From a virus, in the IMG/VR virus record IMGVR_UViG_3300043775_003665, positions 1 to 60,974 of that record: a stretch of DNA of 60,974 nt; one strand, given 5' to 3'. The stretch's first letter is position 1; each line of letters starts with the position of its first letter. Below, piece after piece: positions 40,381-47,983 of this stretch. The position numbers were made by a program, and so were the translations under genes. The notes beneath the pieces were generated by a model. That model searched no databases, was not told the DNA's origin, and saw nothing but the letters and a program-made list of their open reading frames with translations.

Positions 40381-40897
40381 TATAGTAATTGTTTATAAAA
40401 ATTGATACTTCTTCAGTTAAATATTCTTGTAGTTTATGTATCTCAATTTGCGACACTGCCACTTTTGCGATAGTTTTAATTAGTTCTTCTCTGTCCTCGT
40501 CCGCGTTATCTATTAACATGTCAAATACTTTTTTATTTGGTATGTTTAAGTTAATTTTGGCTTCAAAAGGCTCAACGTTCTTTTTAGACAATTTGTTAAT
40601 TAATTGTTCTATTGGAGATTCTTTAGGTTCAACGTGTGCTATTTTAGCAGTTGTTAGTTTTTCATTTTTTGTTACGTTAATTCCTTGTGCCATTCCAGAT
40701 AATTGATCTATTCCTGGAAATGGAATTACTCCATCTATAATCTCTTCTAAAAATTCTGGTAAAACATTATTGAATATTCTACTGCCATCTGTAAAGTTTG
40801 TAAATTCTCCATCATTAGATTCGACTTCTACTATTTTACCAAAGTCATCTCCAGTTTTCCATTGATATTTTTTTACAGTATCTTTCACTAGTTCCAT
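40373..40897 (-). CDS. Unknown protein of 174 residues (start chosen at an internal ATG)
   Basis: The open frame extends to an ATG at 40978, but the start at 40897 (MELVKDTVKKYQWKTGDDFG) is preferred. It is preceded by an A/T-rich leader typical of this genome and avoids a 35-base overlap with the upstream gene. The first 27 codons of the longer form give an unusual very basic and aromatic peptide. The protein has a hydrophobic, Pro-rich patch (PEFLEEIIDGVIPFPGID) and a helical C-terminus. In T4-like gene order this neighbourhood can hold hub-assembly proteins. Function unknown. Confidence 0.65.
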   Translation of the reverse strand: MELVKDTVKKYQWKTGDDFGKIVEVESNDGEFTNFTDGSRIFNNVLPEFLEEIIDGVIPFPGIDQLSGMAQGINVTKNEKLTTAKIAHVEPKESPIEQLINKLSKKNVEPFEAKINLNIPNKKVFDMLIDNADEDREELIKTIAKVAVSQIEIHKLQEYLTEEVSIFINNYYND

Positions 40898-40943
40898 TTT
40901 TAATGTATTTTTATAATTATATTGTTTTTTGAAAAAATGTTTC

Positions 40944-41144
40944 CTAATCCAATTCAAAAAAAACTGAATCACTTTCATTTCGATATTTGTTTTTAAATTT
41001 ATCTATGTAATCTACCGACTTTGAACTACCAATTAATGCATCTACATTTTTCACATATCTTAAATAAAATAGTTCACTACCATTATTTTTAAGAAATTGT
41101 TTTAACTCTTTCTTTGCTGGTACAAATATATTATTAATGCTCAT
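40944..41144 (-). CDS. Small unknown protein of 66 residues
   Basis: A short basic product (MSINNIFVPAKKELKQFLKNNG) without a recognised motif. It overlaps the dCMP deaminase gene by 11 bases, consistent with translational coupling. Confidence 0.6.
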   Translation of the reverse strand: MSINNIFVPAKKELKQFLKNNGSELFYLRYVKNVDALIGSSKSVDYIDKFKNKYRNESDSVFFELD

Positions 41145-41649
41145 TCCATGTTATTACTTGTTCAACTTCAATTTCTGCCCTTTTAAGTAGTTCAACACCA
41201 CTCATATCTCTATAATCTTCTGTGTAGTATACCTTTTTTATTCCAGCTTGTATAATTAATTTTGCGCAATCAAAGCAAGGACATGTTGTAGTATATAAAT
41301 CAGCTCCATCGCAACTCATTGTAGACTTTGCAACTTTCATAATTGCATTAGATTCTGCATGTAAGACTTCTCTTTTTGTTACACTTCTATGGCATATACA
41401 ACTATTATCATGAGACAGTGTCCAACCCATATCTTCTAACATTTCGGCAGCGGCTGGATTATCATAATGCATAGTTTCAACATCTTCGCATTCATTTTCA
41501 AATCCATGGGGAGTACCATTATATCCAAATGAAATTACTTGTTTGTCTTTTACAATAACACATCCTACCCTTCTACGTTCAGCATAACTAAGTTTTGCGA
41601 ACTGATATGCAACTTGCATGTAAATTATCTCCGTCGGAATTTTTGGCAT
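41134..41649 (-). CDS. dCMP deaminase
   Basis: The 171-residue enzyme has the zinc-binding set of the cytidine/deoxycytidylate deaminase family: HAE at 97-99 and PCFDC with Cys125 and Cys128. It also has the family's upstream features (YAERRRVGCVIVKDKQVISFGYNGTP) and an extra Cys/His cluster near 53-88, as in T4 dCMP deaminase. It converts dCMP to dUMP, feeding thymidylate synthesis. A thymidylate synthase/dCMP hydroxymethylase relative is encoded at 53744-54598. The ATG follows directly after the T-run of a long hairpin at 41652-41688. Confidence 0.93.
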   Translation of the reverse strand: MPKIPTEIIYMQVAYQFAKLSYAERRRVGCVIVKDKQVISFGYNGTPHGFENECEDVETMHYDNPAAAEMLEDMGWTLSHDNSCICHRSVTKREVLHAESNAIMKVAKSTMSCDGADLYTTTCPCFDCAKLIIQAGIKKVYYTEDYRDMSGVELLKRAEIEVEQVITWNEH

Positions 41650-41651
41650 AA

Positions 41652-41688
41652 AAAAAGTCTATATATGTTTATTATATATAGACTTTTT
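41652..41688 (-). terminator. Long A/T-rich hairpin, probable terminator in front of dCMP deaminase
   Basis: A 15-bp perfect stem (AAAAAGTCTATATAT and its complement) with a 7-base loop ends in a T-run on the minus strand, immediately before the ATG of dCMP deaminase. It can terminate the message of the 41718-42200 gene. It could also act as a 5' stabilising structure. A second small hairpin with CCGGT/ACCGG arms lies at 41699-41711. Confidence 0.6.
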
Positions 41689-41717
41689 ATTTAGTTTACC
41701 GGTTGGACCGGATTTCT

Positions 41718-42200
41718 TTAATTTATATCGTCAGCATCAGTAGCAGCGGTAGCCTCTTTACTTTCATTAATTTTCTTAGTAAATGCTTCAGTCATTTTGT
41801 TTAAACATGCCTCATATGCTTCAGATGCCATGTCTTTTTTCATTTCCTTTACACAATTAGATGCCATACCTGCAACAAGCGATGCATTTTCAGCCATGTA
41901 AGTTTCTACAGTATGCTCATCATGGGCATCTTCTTCCCATGCTTTAGCCTCTGCAATAACTGCCTCATAACAGTCTTTTAATAGTTCTGAAACCGGTTTG
42001 GTCTCTTCTTTGATTTTTTCAGCGTCATCTCCAAGGTTTGCTTCTCCAGCTTCGTCTACTCCTTGAACCTCTTCTGCTTCCTCTTCTGTTTCCTCTTCGG
42101 ATTTAACTTCAGGAGTTCCTTTGTCAACAACGTCTTGTTCTATTTCCTCGGCTCTGTCCATTTCTGAAACAAATTCCTCGAATCTTTTAATACTTGCCAT
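41718..42200 (-). CDS. Acidic helical protein, prohead-core-like composition
   Basis: The 160-residue product starts MASIKRFEEFVSEMDRAEE and has a very Glu/Asp-rich segment at about 25-70 (EEETEEEAEEVQG). A helical C-terminal part contains several Met, Cys and Lys residues. The N-terminal basic-F..F motif recalls proteins that enter T4-like proheads and are cut by the prohead protease, but no capsid genes lie nearby. Function unknown. Confidence 0.72.
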   Translation of the reverse strand: MASIKRFEEFVSEMDRAEEIEQDVVDKGTPEVKSEEETEEEAEEVQGVDEAGEANLGDDAEKIKEETKPVSELLKDCYEAVIAEAKAWEEDAHDEHTVETYMAENASLVAGMASNCVKEMKKDMASEAYEACLNKMTEAFTKKINESKEATAATDADDIN

Positions 42201-42227
42201 AATTTTATTTGTATTTTTATTTAGATT

Positions 42228-42545
42228 TTATATATCTTTATTTTTTAAATAACTGAAACTGTCTGAAAGGAAGTAGTCTCGGAGTTTTAGATAGTGTATC
42301 AATATAAAAATTACTGAACCTCCAGGCATCAAGATTATTGTTGCTAATCCCAGCGTTTTAACCAGATTTTTTAATTGGTTTGCAAATTTCTTACCCTCTT
42401 CGTCAGTTAAAGGTCTGCGTTCGATTACGCATGTTGTTAACAAATTTGACATTGATTTTGTTTCAACGCCCTCTTTTTTAAGAGCATCTAAAAAAAGGTT
42501 AATATCCTTTTTAATCTTTTCTAATTCAATTGTTTTACTTTTCAC
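42228..42545 (-). CDS. Small membrane protein with LETM1-like PGG motif
   Basis: The 105-residue protein uses a GTG start (GTGAAAAGT). It has a helical N-terminus, the segment LTDEEGKKFANQLKNLVKTLG, and one strongly hydrophobic stretch at about 63-86 with MPGGS in its middle. This combination recalls the membrane-proximal part of LETM1-like proteins in bacteria, but the resemblance is short. A role at the inner membrane is likely; specific function unknown. Confidence 0.68.
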   Translation of the reverse strand: MKSKTIELEKIKKDINLFLDALKKEGVETKSMSNLLTTCVIERRPLTDEEGKKFANQLKNLVKTLGLATIILMPGGSVIFILIHYLKLRDYFLSDSFSYLKNKDI

Positions 42546-42558
42546 TAAGTATATATTC

Positions 42559-43482
42559 CTAAACTAATTGTAAATCGGCAATATAGTCTTTTTGATATTT
42601 TTGAAGAGCCAATTCCTTTGCTTTGGCTTCAATTTCAATATCAAGTTCCATACCATAAGTATCAATAAATTCGTATAGGTAATCGGCATGGGCTCTTATA
42701 ATAACAGAAGCATCCTCGTGTAATTTTTTAGCGCTTGAATAGTGACACAATTGACGAATACCTGTCGGCCATGTAGATGCTGCCAAAAGAAGAGCATCTT
42801 GTTCGGACATCAGGTCTTCATAACATCTATGGTGATGGTAGTCGAATGTGATTGGAGTACCAATTGCTTCGTAAATTCGATAAAGGTCATTTACAGAGTA
42901 TTGCGCAGGTTTATCGTCATTTTCCAGGATTAAACGGGACTGGGCAGAAGGTGATAACAATTTAAAGTTTTCGATGAACCTTAGGATTGCAGCCTCTTTG
43001 TCGCCGTACGAACCACCAACATGAATATTCATAGAATAGTATGGATTTGCCGGAAGGCCCATCGTATCCATAATAAATGCATGTTGATTAAGCTCCTTGA
43101 TAGAATTATCGACAGTTTTTTGATTTGGACTAGGAAGGACACAAAACTGGCCAGGATGGAAGCCAATACGCTGACCGTATTTTTGTACAAGAGAACCTGC
43201 ACCTTTTAGTAGGTTTGAAATTGTTGGCCAATTTGGCAAATCGGTAAGTTCATATTCAGACATCCATGGAAACATACTAGACGACATACGGTATAGTGTA
43301 ACGCCGTTTTTGTGATTCCATTTAATGATTTCTATCATGTCCCTGATATTTGCCTCTGCAAGTTCTCCAGCATATTTGATACCTTTTGCATCAAATGTTT
43401 TTTTAATCATTGAACGCCCGATTTTAATACCACTCTTGTCAAGAGTCAAATTTATGCAACAATATCCGTAGTTAGCTCCCAT
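42559..43482 (-). CDS. uvdE: UV damage endonuclease UvdE
   Basis: The 307-residue enzyme shows the TIM-barrel UvdE pattern: GYCCINLTL near the start, YRMSSSMFPW (64-73), RIGFHPGQFCVLPSP (105-119), MNIHVGGSYGDK, LILENDD and ITFDYHHHRCYEDL. These are the metal-binding His, Glu and Asp clusters of this family. It cuts DNA 5' to pyrimidine dimers and other lesions. A phage copy would protect infecting DNA from UV damage independently of the host. Length matches bacterial members. Confidence 0.93.
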   Translation of the reverse strand: MGANYGYCCINLTLDKSGIKIGRSMIKKTFDAKGIKYAGELAEANIRDMIEIIKWNHKNGVTLYRMSSSMFPWMSEYELTDLPNWPTISNLLKGAGSLVQKYGQRIGFHPGQFCVLPSPNQKTVDNSIKELNQHAFIMDTMGLPANPYYSMNIHVGGSYGDKEAAILRFIENFKLLSPSAQSRLILENDDKPAQYSVNDLYRIYEAIGTPITFDYHHHRCYEDLMSEQDALLLAASTWPTGIRQLCHYSSAKKLHEDASVIIRAHADYLYEFIDTYGMELDIEIEAKAKELALQKYQKDYIADLQLV

Positions 43483-43511
43483 GTATTTTATATAAAATTA
43501 ATTTAAAAAGT

Positions 43512-43820
43512 TTATAGTGTTTCTTCAGCAAAATATGGCATGCCAACATTATACATTAATTGACAATAGAATTTAAGAGCCCGAATGTTAGTACCATCCG
43601 CTCTACCTATTGCACCTTGTAAATCGTTGTCTACAACTGCTTGAACGAATCCACCACCTGCATATCCAACTTGCCATTTGGTACATAAGATTGAAGTTCC
43701 TATTTCAACAATGTGCGCATTTTGGCAATCTGCTTCAGATAATCCGGCATGAACGCCGTTTTCTTTAAGATATTTTGCAACTAGGTTTTTTACTACTTCT
43801 ATTTTTTTAAAAGTTTCCAT
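43512..43820 (-). CDS. Unknown protein of 102 residues (start at METFKK)
   Basis: The open frame extends further upstream to 43952, but that part overlaps the 86-residue gene at 43822-44082 in another frame. The start at 43818-43820 (METFKKIEVVKNLVAKYLKENGVHAG) lies just after the stop of that gene and fits the tight packing here. The C-terminal half has Gly- and Ala-rich segments (VGYAGGGFVQAVVDND). No family recognised. Confidence 0.68.
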   Translation of the reverse strand: METFKKIEVVKNLVAKYLKENGVHAGLSEADCQNAHIVEIGTSILCTKWQVGYAGGGFVQAVVDNDLQGAIGRADGTNIRALKFYCQLMYNVGMPYFAEETL

Positions 43821-43821
43821 A

Positions 43822-44082
43822 TTAATAATTTGTTTGAGGTTCGTATTTAGGGTAACGGTTACATGTATCGAAGATTTGCATAACTTTTGAAGCCATTTCG
43901 GTAGGTAATTGTAAGGCTTCAATTTGAATTTCGGCATATAAATATCCATCAAATAAACCGTACATCATGTTTTCCAGGTTTCTAGAGCAATCGTTATCTC
44001 TAAGTTCTCTAATGATATCCATAATTTCGCTTCTAGTTTCTGCGGTCATAAATTCGTGTCTTTCAAATCTTGTGTAACTCAT
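43822..44082 (-). CDS. Unknown protein of 86 residues
   Basis: The product is helical and acidic, with MSYTRFERHEFMTAETRSEI at its start and several Met, Tyr and Leu residues. It is expressed from a class I promoter at 44110-44142. It ends one base before the next start. No family recognised. Confidence 0.72.
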   Translation of the reverse strand: MSYTRFERHEFMTAETRSEIMDIIRELRDNDCSRNLENMMYGLFDGYLYAEIQIEALQLPTEMASKVMQIFDTCNRYPKYEPQTNY

Positions 44083-44109
44083 AATATTTCTTTGTTTTAA
44101 TTAGATATG

Positions 44110-44142
44110 TAAATATAATCAAAAAACTCCAGACTGTAAAAT
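44110..44142 (-). promoter_or_regulatory. Class I phage promoter upstream of the 43822-44082 gene
   Basis: On the minus strand TTTTAC (44137-44142), 18 bases, then TATATTTAC (44110-44118). The upstream hexamer lies in the loop of the overlapping terminator. The leader after it (ATCTAATTAAAACAAAG) is shared with other copies. Confidence 0.7.
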
Positions 44143-44149
44143 CTGGAGT
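44122..44149 (-). terminator. Intrinsic terminator within the 83-bp repeat, copy 1
   Basis: CTCCAGA and TCTGGAG form a 7-bp stem around an 8-base loop, followed by six T on the minus strand. It ends transcription from the 44162-44431 gene. Confidence 0.75.
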
Positions 44150-44161
44150 GTTAATTTTTTG

Positions 44162-44431
44162 TTAAAGTTTATTTTTTCTCTGTCCCAACTTTCTAGTACC
44201 ATATTCAATAGTTACTGCAGTATAATCAACCTCGTTTTCAAACATATATTTATCGTACTCTAATATACCTTCTCTAGTATAGATTTTAATGGTCTCATTT
44301 TTTTGCAATCTATTAAAGACGTCTTCGGTAACATTAAGAATGTTGCCTTTTGCAATACTTACTACTTCAATACCTCTACTAAATTCTTTGATGTCTTGAT
44401 TTGCTACTAAAATAAATTCTCTGTGTGTCAT
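44162..44431 (-). CDS. Unknown protein of 89 residues, flanked by direct repeats
   Basis: The product begins MTHREFILVANQDIKEFSRGIEVV and looks beta-rich in its first half, as if a small barrel (SIAKGNILNVTEDVF, ETIKIYTREG). Both flanks are copies of an 83-bp repeat with promoter and terminator, so it forms a self-contained expression cassette. No family recognised. Confidence 0.7.
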   Translation of the reverse strand: MTHREFILVANQDIKEFSRGIEVVSIAKGNILNVTEDVFNRLQKNETIKIYTREGILEYDKYMFENEVDYTAVTIEYGTRKLGQRKNKL

Positions 44432-44457
44432 TGTGTTTCTTTGTTTTAATTAGATAT

Positions 44458-44490
44458 GTAAATATAATCAAAAAACTCCAGACTGTAAAA
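44458..44490 (-). promoter_or_regulatory. Class I phage promoter upstream of the 44162-44431 gene
   Basis: TTTTAC (44485-44490), 18 bases, TATATTTAC (44458-44466) on the minus strand, as in the other copies. Confidence 0.7.
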
Positions 44491-44497
44491 TCTGGAG
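44470..44497 (-). terminator. Intrinsic terminator within the 83-bp repeat, copy 2
   Basis: Same 7-bp CTCCAGA/TCTGGAG stem, 8-base loop and T-run as copy 1, on the minus strand. It follows the membrane-protein gene. Confidence 0.75.
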
Positions 44498-44516
44498 TGT
44501 TAATTTTTTGTTAAAG

Positions 44517-44861
44517 TTATTTCCAAAATATTTGCACACAAATTATGATAAATGAAAGAGCTAAACATATCAATGTTTTAGTATTTAAAGCCTCACCTGT
44601 TATTAAATATGTTAAAAGAGAGAAAGAAATCATCCCCATTACAAACCCAATAAATCTTCCAGGCCATAATTGTCCATCATAATATTCTGCAATTAATCGA
44701 GTAGCCTCTATAAAAATATATGATATTGTAGAACCTCCAATTACAGCTACTAAAACGGGATTTCTTTTAAACCATGGCCACATAAACTGACCATTTGTCT
44801 GGAACCATATAAATGATTGTCCAAATAGGAACAATAAGATTCCATATATTAATGCTCTCAA
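44517..44861 (-). CDS. Small integral membrane protein, four predicted membrane segments
   Basis: The 114-residue product has hydrophobic segments at about 1-20, 33-52, 66-88 and 93-112, with short hydrophilic links (QTNGQFMWPWFKRNP, EYYDGQLWPGRF). The pattern recalls small transporter-like or holin-like proteins but no family was firmly recognised. It overlaps the RNase HII gene by four bases (start inside its end). Confidence 0.72.
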   Translation of the reverse strand: MRALIYGILLFLFGQSFIWFQTNGQFMWPWFKRNPVLVAVIGGSTISYIFIEATRLIAEYYDGQLWPGRFIGFVMGMISFSLLTYLITGEALNTKTLICLALSFIIICVQIFWK

Positions 44862-45490
44862 AATAGAGTTCCTGTTTCGGTTAAGAGATGAGAGATAAAA
44901 CTCATTCTATGTTGCTTGCTTGGACCCAACGACCTAATTGCATCAATATGCGAGCGGGTTCCATATCCTTTGTTTGAATTCCAACCATATCCCGGAATCT
45001 CAATATCCAAATCTTTCATTACTGAATCCCGTTCAGTTTTAGCTAGAATGCTGGCAGCAGCAATTGAAATATATTTATTGTCTCCTCCGACAACAGTCTC
45101 AAATGGAATTCCTTCAAAGCCATGGAATTGGTCTCCATCAACTAATATAAAATCAAATTGGGCATCTTTTTGGACCCCTTCTAGACAGCGTTGCATTCCA
45201 ATTAAGGTAGCTTTTAAGATATTAGTTGCCTCAATATCTTCGGGAGATATATGTTCAATGCGATATGCAATTGCGTTTTCCTCGATAATTCGACGAGCAT
45301 CTTTTCGCTGTTGCTCATTTAATAGTTTTGAATCTTTGATTAAGGGGTTTTCAAATCCAAATGGCATTATGCATGCGGCAACCGTAACAGGTCCACTTAG
45401 TGAACCTCGGCCAGCCTCATCAATACCAATTTCTATAATTGATTCATCTCCTGAATAGGAGTGTTTAAGTAGTATTTGTCTGGTTTCCAT
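44858..45490 (-). CDS. rnhB: Ribonuclease HII
   Basis: The 210-residue enzyme has the RNase HII signature IGIDEAGRGSLSGPV with Asp24 and Glu25, the later acidic residue in FILVDGDQF, and the conserved KYISIAAASILAKTERD stretch. It removes RNA from RNA-DNA hybrids and single embedded ribonucleotides. T4 uses an unrelated RNase H for primer removal, so this gene could fill that role in replication. Length matches bacterial RNase HII. Confidence 0.95.
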   Translation of the reverse strand: METRQILLKHSYSGDESIIEIGIDEAGRGSLSGPVTVAACIMPFGFENPLIKDSKLLNEQQRKDARRIIEENAIAYRIEHISPEDIEATNILKATLIGMQRCLEGVQKDAQFDFILVDGDQFHGFEGIPFETVVGGDNKYISIAAASILAKTERDSVMKDLDIEIPGYGWNSNKGYGTRSHIDAIRSLGPSKQHRMSFISHLLTETGTLF

Positions 45491-45535
45491 CTATATGTTT
45501 TATACTTATTATATAGATGGATTCCAGATAGTTTC

Positions 45536-46312
45536 TTATTTTTCAGGGTTTTCAACTCTCCATTTGTCGTATCGATCTACAACGTCTTGAAGTATTTTAG
45601 CTCTTACAATATCTTTATTCTCAAAAACATGTTCTCCTGTTCCTCTAATTCCTTTCATTAACTGCATGAATCCTGGAAGACCTGCGCTAGCTTTTGGTAT
45701 ATCATATTGACTAATATCACCAGTAACCAAGACCTTAGAATTTTTACCCATACGGGTGGTAAATAACATTAATTGTTTAAAAGAAGCATTTTGTGCCTCA
45801 TCTAGAATCATAAATGAATCATCAAATGTATCACCTCTCATAAATGCAAGCGGTTTAAATTCAATAGCACCTGAAGAGATTAATCCTTCGGTTAATTCGT
45901 CACCTACTATCTTTTTAAAATTTGAAATATAGGATTGCATGTATGGGTCAACCTTGTCTGCAATATCTCCAGGTAGGAATCCAAGTTTTTCTCCAGATTC
46001 TTGAATAGGTTTACATAGGATAATTTTTGAAACTGCTTTAGTTGCTAATAACCATAGTGAAGTATAACATGCAGTAAATGTTTTCGAGGTACCTGCTGGA
46101 CCTGAACAGAACGTTATTTCATTTTTTTTGATTTTTTCAAAATAATCATATTGAGATGGTTTTAATTGTACTCCTACTAAATCTAATTCTTTTACTACAG
46201 TTTTTTTAGGACGTCCAATTGGTGCTTTTGTGGCTGCAGGTTTTGCTTTAGTTGTTTTTGATTTACTTTCCACTGTTCTTTTTTGCATACAAATTTGTAT
46301 ATATTTAATCAC
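45536..46312 (-). CDS. phoH: PhoH-like ATPase
   Basis: The 258-residue product contains Walker A GPAGTSKT (71-78), KIILCKPIQESGEKLGFLPGD, a Walker B MILDEAQNA near 170 and LVTGDISQYD, which together identify the PhoH family. PhoH proteins are common in phages; host relatives are linked to RNA metabolism and stress. The N-terminal 40 residues are basic and carry an AT-hook-like GRPKK. A start at MQKRT (46288) is also possible. The annotated start overlaps the upstream small gene by 8 bases. Confidence 0.93.
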   Translation of the reverse strand: MIKYIQICMQKRTVESKSKTTKAKPAATKAPIGRPKKTVVKELDLVGVQLKPSQYDYFEKIKKNEITFCSGPAGTSKTFTACYTSLWLLATKAVSKIILCKPIQESGEKLGFLPGDIADKVDPYMQSYISNFKKIVGDELTEGLISSGAIEFKPLAFMRGDTFDDSFMILDEAQNASFKQLMLFTTRMGKNSKVLVTGDISQYDIPKASAGLPGFMQLMKGIRGTGEHVFENKDIVRAKILQDVVDRYDKWRVENPEK

Positions 46313-46562
46313 CGGTCATTATGACTAGTTCTTTTAATTTCTTGAGCGAATCGCATTTTTCATATTCCTCTAACTCAACAAAATATTCTATTAGGACATC
46401 TACGAATTTGCTTCGCTGTCCGATTCCATGTGGAATGTCTATTGTATGACTACCATCATTATAAACAACAAATCTATTAATGGTTTTTGTAAAATTTCTG
46501 GTAAGTATATAGTAGCTGGATCTCATCAGAGAATCTCTTTCCTCCCCTGTAATATCTCCCAT
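46305..46562 (-). CDS. Small protein with UVR-like YEKC motif (family member 1)
   Basis: The 85-residue product ends in FVELEEYEKCDSLKKLKEL. Three other small proteins in this window share the same C-terminal helix-turn-helix pattern (F..E..YEKC...KK...L). The pattern resembles the UVR motif of UvrB/UvrC, McsA and ClpC. Its N-terminal part (YYILTRNFTKTINRFVVYNDGSHTIDIPHG) looks beta-rich and differs from the others. It is coupled to the PhoH gene by an 8-base overlap. Confidence 0.75.
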   Translation of the reverse strand: MGDITGEERDSLMRSSYYILTRNFTKTINRFVVYNDGSHTIDIPHGIGQRSKFVDVLIEYFVELEEYEKCDSLKKLKELVIMTGD

Positions 46563-46583
46563 CTTGCCTTAATGTTTTTAAAA

Positions 46584-46597
46584 GTGGCTATAGCCAC
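46584..46597. promoter_or_regulatory. Palindrome in the leader of the 46305-46562 gene
   Basis: GTGGCTATAGCCAC is a perfect 14-base palindrome 22 bases upstream of the start. It could form a 5-bp hairpin followed by TTTT on the minus strand, or serve as an operator. The function is inferred only from symmetry. Confidence 0.35.
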
Positions 46598-46657
46598 ATA
46601 TAATATATATTTTTAGCTAAGCACTTTTAATATAACCGGGCTAAAAAGGTTACTATA

Positions 46658-46912
46658 TTATATTATTGACAACTTTTCGATTATTTTTTTGAGTTCTTTA
46701 CATTTTTCATAATCTTCTTTATCTTTAAAGAAATTAAGAACCGTTTTTACTCCTTCTATTTTTTCTTCAATGGTCCCATCATGCTTTAAAGCTCCCATTT
46801 TACCATTGACAATAGAAGAGTACATAACATCCATCATATCTTCTTTGGAGGCTTCGTGTAGTTTTTTTATAAATTTTCTTGATTCTTCCGGGCTTTCTTC
46901 AATGCTACTCAT
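46658..46912 (-). CDS. Small protein with UVR-like YEKC motif (family member 2)
   Basis: The 84-residue product ends in FFKDKEDYEKCKELKKIIEKL, the shared UVR-like motif. The N-terminal part is helical and acidic (MSSIEESPEESRKFIKKLHE). It overlaps the end of the DnaJ gene by 8 bases at its start, so both are made from one message. Confidence 0.78.
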   Translation of the reverse strand: MSSIEESPEESRKFIKKLHEASKEDMMDVMYSSIVNGKMGALKHDGTIEEKIEGVKTVLNFFKDKEDYEKCKELKKIIEKLSII

Positions 46913-47732
46913 TTTGATTTTTTATCTTTTTAAGTAATTCTATTTCGGTTTCGGTTAAAGTTACAGGAAGAGTTCTAAGCTTTACCATAAGATTTCCGAA
47001 TCCTTCTGAATTATATATTGGCATTCCTTGCCCAACAACTCGTAGTAGCTGCGACTCATGAGAACCTTGGGGAACTTTAATTTTAATAGTCTTAAGTTTG
47101 GTGCGGATTTCAAATTCTCCTCCAAGTAGTATATCAATCCAACTTAAGTTTAAGTCAACATAAATATCACTTCCGTTAACAATAAGTTCAGGGTCTGGTA
47201 AAACATTGACGGTTAATATGATATCACCGGGAGGTGCTGATGAATTTACAGAATGGTTAGCACCTCTACCTGGAATTTTGAGTTTAGTTCCATTCATAAT
47301 TCCTCGAGGTATATTGATATTAAATCCACCAGTACCAACATCAATATATTTTCGGGAACCTTCATAAGATTCTTCGAGTGTTATATTAAGTGCGACTCTA
47401 ATATCATATCCTTTTGCTTCTCCGCCGAATGCTTGATTAAACATATCAGCAAAATCTCCACCAAATCCGCGAAAAGCATTCGCAAATGGGTTTGATGTGT
47501 CTTGGTATCCATTAAAATTGTTAAAGGGATTATGTCCTCTGGATGGATTATCATATTGCTCTTTTTTGACATTGTCAGAAAGAGTTTCGTATGCTTCGGA
47601 TATTTTTTTGAATTGCGTGTCGTCTCCCCCTGTTTTATCAGGGTGATGCTCTTTTACAAGTTTCCTATAAGATTTTTTAATCTCTTCAGGAGTAGCATTC
47701 TTTGAAACATTAAGAGTTTCGTAGTAATTCAT
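46905..47732 (-). CDS. dnaJ: DnaJ/CbpA-type co-chaperone
   Basis: The 275-residue product begins with a J domain (MNYYETLNVSKNATPEEIKK, HPD at 30-32, ISEAYETLSD). A Gly/Phe-rich linker follows (about 65-105; GHNPFNNFNGYQ, FRGFGGDF). The C-terminal substrate-binding domains come next (YDIRVALNITLEESYEG, GGFNINIPRGI, PGDIILTVNV). The zinc-finger of full DnaJ is missing, so it is closer to type II (CbpA) co-chaperones. It would stimulate DnaK for folding of phage proteins or for disassembly of complexes during replication. Confidence 0.93.
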   Translation of the reverse strand: MNYYETLNVSKNATPEEIKKSYRKLVKEHHPDKTGGDDTQFKKISEAYETLSDNVKKEQYDNPSRGHNPFNNFNGYQDTSNPFANAFRGFGGDFADMFNQAFGGEAKGYDIRVALNITLEESYEGSRKYIDVGTGGFNINIPRGIMNGTKLKIPGRGANHSVNSSAPPGDIILTVNVLPDPELIVNGSDIYVDLNLSWIDILLGGEFEIRTKLKTIKIKVPQGSHESQLLRVVGQGMPIYNSEGFGNLMVKLRTLPVTLTETEIELLKKIKNQNE

Positions 47733-47738
47733 TAGAGT

Positions 47739-47948
47739 TTATTTTTTAGAATTTCTAACTCTAACTGTTTGCTTAACGACAGGAATCGTTGCAGATTTTA
47801 CCTGTTTCTTGCTAGCTTCTTTTTTCTCAGTAACCAACTGGGCTTGACCCTTTCTATAAGTTGCAATTTCTCTCAATTGCTTGTTTTCCATACAAATTGC
47901 AATTCTTTCCAGACTATCTGCAATCTTTTTTAATAATTCTTCGTTCAT
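47739..47948 (-). CDS. Small unknown protein of 69 residues
   Basis: The product has an amphipathic helical start (MNEELLKKIADSLERIAICMENKQL) and a very basic C-terminal tail (VVKQTVRVRNSKK), a form seen in small nucleic-acid-binding or adaptor proteins. It precedes dnaJ by 6 bases. No family recognised. Confidence 0.65.
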   Translation of the reverse strand: MNEELLKKIADSLERIAICMENKQLREIATYRKGQAQLVTEKKEASKKQVKSATIPVVKQTVRVRNSKK

Positions 47949-47983
47949 ATCGATATACTTTATTAGTACATTATATATTAAAG

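Larger units (their letters stand above)
44087..44169. repeat. 83-bp perfect direct repeat, copy 1
   Basis: The 83 bases here recur without a mismatch at 44436-44518. Each copy contains an identical leader, a class I promoter and a terminator hairpin. Together they flank the gene at 44162-44431, so recombination between them could delete or duplicate it. Confidence 0.9.
44436..44518. repeat. 83-bp perfect direct repeat, copy 2
   Basis: Identical to 44087-44169. It contains the promoter of the 44162-44431 gene and a terminator for the membrane-protein gene at 44517-44861, whose stop codon lies at its edge. Confidence 0.9.

Noticed and set aside
43821-43952. Upstream extension of the 43512 gene to an ATG at 43952
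   Set aside because: It overlaps the 86-residue gene in another frame; the ATG at 43820 follows the stop of that gene by one base and fits better.
44916-45458. Plus-strand frame of 180 codons opposite RNase HII
   Set aside because: Fully antisense to a gene with complete RNase HII motifs; long only because of that gene's codon pattern.
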